DNA of 5,658 nt, taken from assembly GCA_036396915.1 (NCBI GenBank), contig DASWJX010000034.1, forward strand, positions 1 through 5,658. Direction: 5' to 3'. Source of the stretch: BM509 sp036396915 (GTDB taxonomy: Bacteria > Desulfobacterota > Desulfuromonadia > Desulfuromonadales > Geopsychrobacteraceae). Shown here piece by piece: positions 4,849 through 5,658 of this stretch. A model generated the notes under the pieces. It did no database searches and was not told the DNA's origin. It saw only the letters and a program-made list of their open reading frames with translations. The translations under genes were made by a program, and so were the position numbers. Position 1 is the stretch's first letter. Every line of letters begins with the position of its first letter.

Positions 4849-5658
4849 TCACGCTGCCGAAGGGGTTTTTGTCTTCATGATTTCGAGCCCCTTGAGAAGG
4901 TCCAGGGCGCGCATCAGTTGGTAGTCGAGGCGATCGTCAGCGCTGAGTGTGGCCCCCTCCCCTTCCCTGCCCGACTCCTCTTCAGCTTGCAGCCGTTCCA
5001 TGTGATGCTCCAGATCGCGCTCCCGGACCTGGCCGACGCCGTCGTCCTGCGTGAGTTTAAGCGCGGAAACAACGATGTCGGGGGAGATCCCCTTGGCCTG
5101 AATCGAAATGCCGTTCGGAGTGAAATAGCGGGCCGTGGTAAGGCGCAAACCCGAGTTGTCGCTCAGCGGAACGATGGTCTGCACCGAGCCTTTGCCGAAA
5201 CTCCGTTCCCCGAGAATGACCGCTCGGCCATGATCGCCCAGGGCGCCGGCCACAATCTCGGAGGCGCTGGCGCTGCCCCCGTTGATCAGCACCACCATCG
5301 GATAGGCCGGTTCCGTACCCTCGGCGGTCGCCGTGAAACGCATCTGGCTGCCGGACTCCCGCCCCTCGGTATAAACGATCAATCCCTCGTCGATGAAGAG
5401 ATCGGAAACAGAGACGGCCTGATCAAGCAGCCCTCCCGGGTTATTGCGCAGATCAAGGATAAGACCCTTGAAGGGAGCCGCCGGCTCGGCTCTTAAGGCT
5501 TCCAGTTGCCTGCGGAGATCGGTACCGGTTTTTTCCTGGAACTGTGAAACCCGCACATAGCCGTAGCCCGGCTCCAGCATGCGCCCCTTGACGCTGCGGA
5601 TCTGGATGATATCCCTGATGATTGTGTAGGTCTTCGGTTTTTCGAAACTTTCCCGCCA
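4849..5658 (-). CDS. ctpA: CtpA-type carboxyl-terminal processing protease (S41), C-terminal 269 residues (partial, runs off right edge)
   Basis: Periplasmic serine protease that trims or degrades envelope proteins from the C-terminus. Numbered from the right edge, residues 1-26 are the end of the PDZ region and the linker into the protease core (KTYTIIRDIIQIRSVKG). The core follows: LEPGYGYVRVSQFQ at 28-41, LILDLRNNPGGLLD at 66-79, GGSASASEIVAG at 127-138 and GERSFGKGSVQT at 150-161. Aligned with E. coli Tsp (Ser430, Asp441, Lys455), the catalytic residues are Ser131, Asp142 and Lys156, at the same 11- and 25-residue spacings, so the enzyme looks active. The tail (about 206-269) is charged and helical with an acidic stretch, usual for this group. 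Signal peptide, N-terminal region and most of the PDZ domain lie outside. The open frame continues through the edge, so the internal ATG at 5580 is not the start. The deacetylase follows, and no terminator is visible between them. Confidence 0.95.
   Translation of the reverse strand, partial: WRESFEKPKTYTIIRDIIQIRSVKGRMLEPGYGYVRVSQFQEKTGTDLRRQLEALRAEPAAPFKGLILDLRNNPGGLLDQAVSVSDLFIDEGLIVYTEGRESGSQMRFTATAEGTEPAYPMVVLINGGSASASEIVAGALGDHGRAVILGERSFGKGSVQTIVPLSDNSGLRLTTARYFTPNGISIQAKGISPDIVVSALKLTQDDGVGQVRERDLEHHMERLQAEEESGREGEGATLSADDRLDYQLMRALDLLKGLEIMKTKTPSAA

Noticed and set aside
4783..5496. A 237-codon plus-strand open frame opposite ctpA
   Set aside because: Antisense to a protease with an intact catalytic triad; no independent evidence for coding.

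Overview
The window is ordinary-looking chromosomal DNA from a GC-rich bacterium. The gene content and order (xseA-xseB-ispA in one operon, a CtpA-type S41 protease followed by a divergent polysaccharide deacetylase) best match the Desulfuromonadales / Geobacter-Pelobacter group. That placement is an inference from gene order and protein style, since no marker gene is present. There are no rRNA or tRNA genes, CRISPR arrays, insertion sequences or phage genes, and no gene-free stretch longer than about 120 bases.

Layout, left to right. Positions 1-1981 (minus strand): exonuclease VII large subunit (xseA), small subunit (xseB) and the N-terminal part of farnesyl diphosphate synthase (ispA, cut by the left edge), transcribed leftwards as one operon. 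ispA overlaps the end of xseB by 8 bases. Positions 1982-2134: a compact divergent control region with two good sigma-70 promoters placed back to back, their -35 boxes overlapping. Positions 2135-3535 (plus strand): a single gene for a ParA/MinD-type ATPase carrying an unrecognised C-terminal domain of about 180 residues that begins with a Cys cluster. Positions 3553-4731 (minus strand): a membrane-anchored divergent polysaccharide deacetylase (YibQ/DUF610-like). It converges on the ATPase gene with a 17-base gap and no visible terminator. Positions 4849-5658 (minus strand): the C-terminal two-thirds or so of a CtpA-type carboxyl-terminal processing protease with its Ser/Asp/Lys catalytic set intact, cut by the right edge and lying upstream of the deacetylase in the same direction.

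How they work together. XseA and XseB form exonuclease VII, a single-strand DNA exonuclease. IspA starts the polyprenyl branch of isoprenoid synthesis, and sharing an operon with exonuclease VII is a known but functionally unexplained arrangement. CtpA and the deacetylase both act in the cell envelope and look co-transcribed. The ParA-like ATPase is the least understood gene here. The most useful leads are its C-terminal domain, the overlapping divergent promoter it shares with xseA, and a pair of 10-base near-palindromes exactly 40 bases apart just upstream of the deacetylase start. I see no clearly new multi-gene system.
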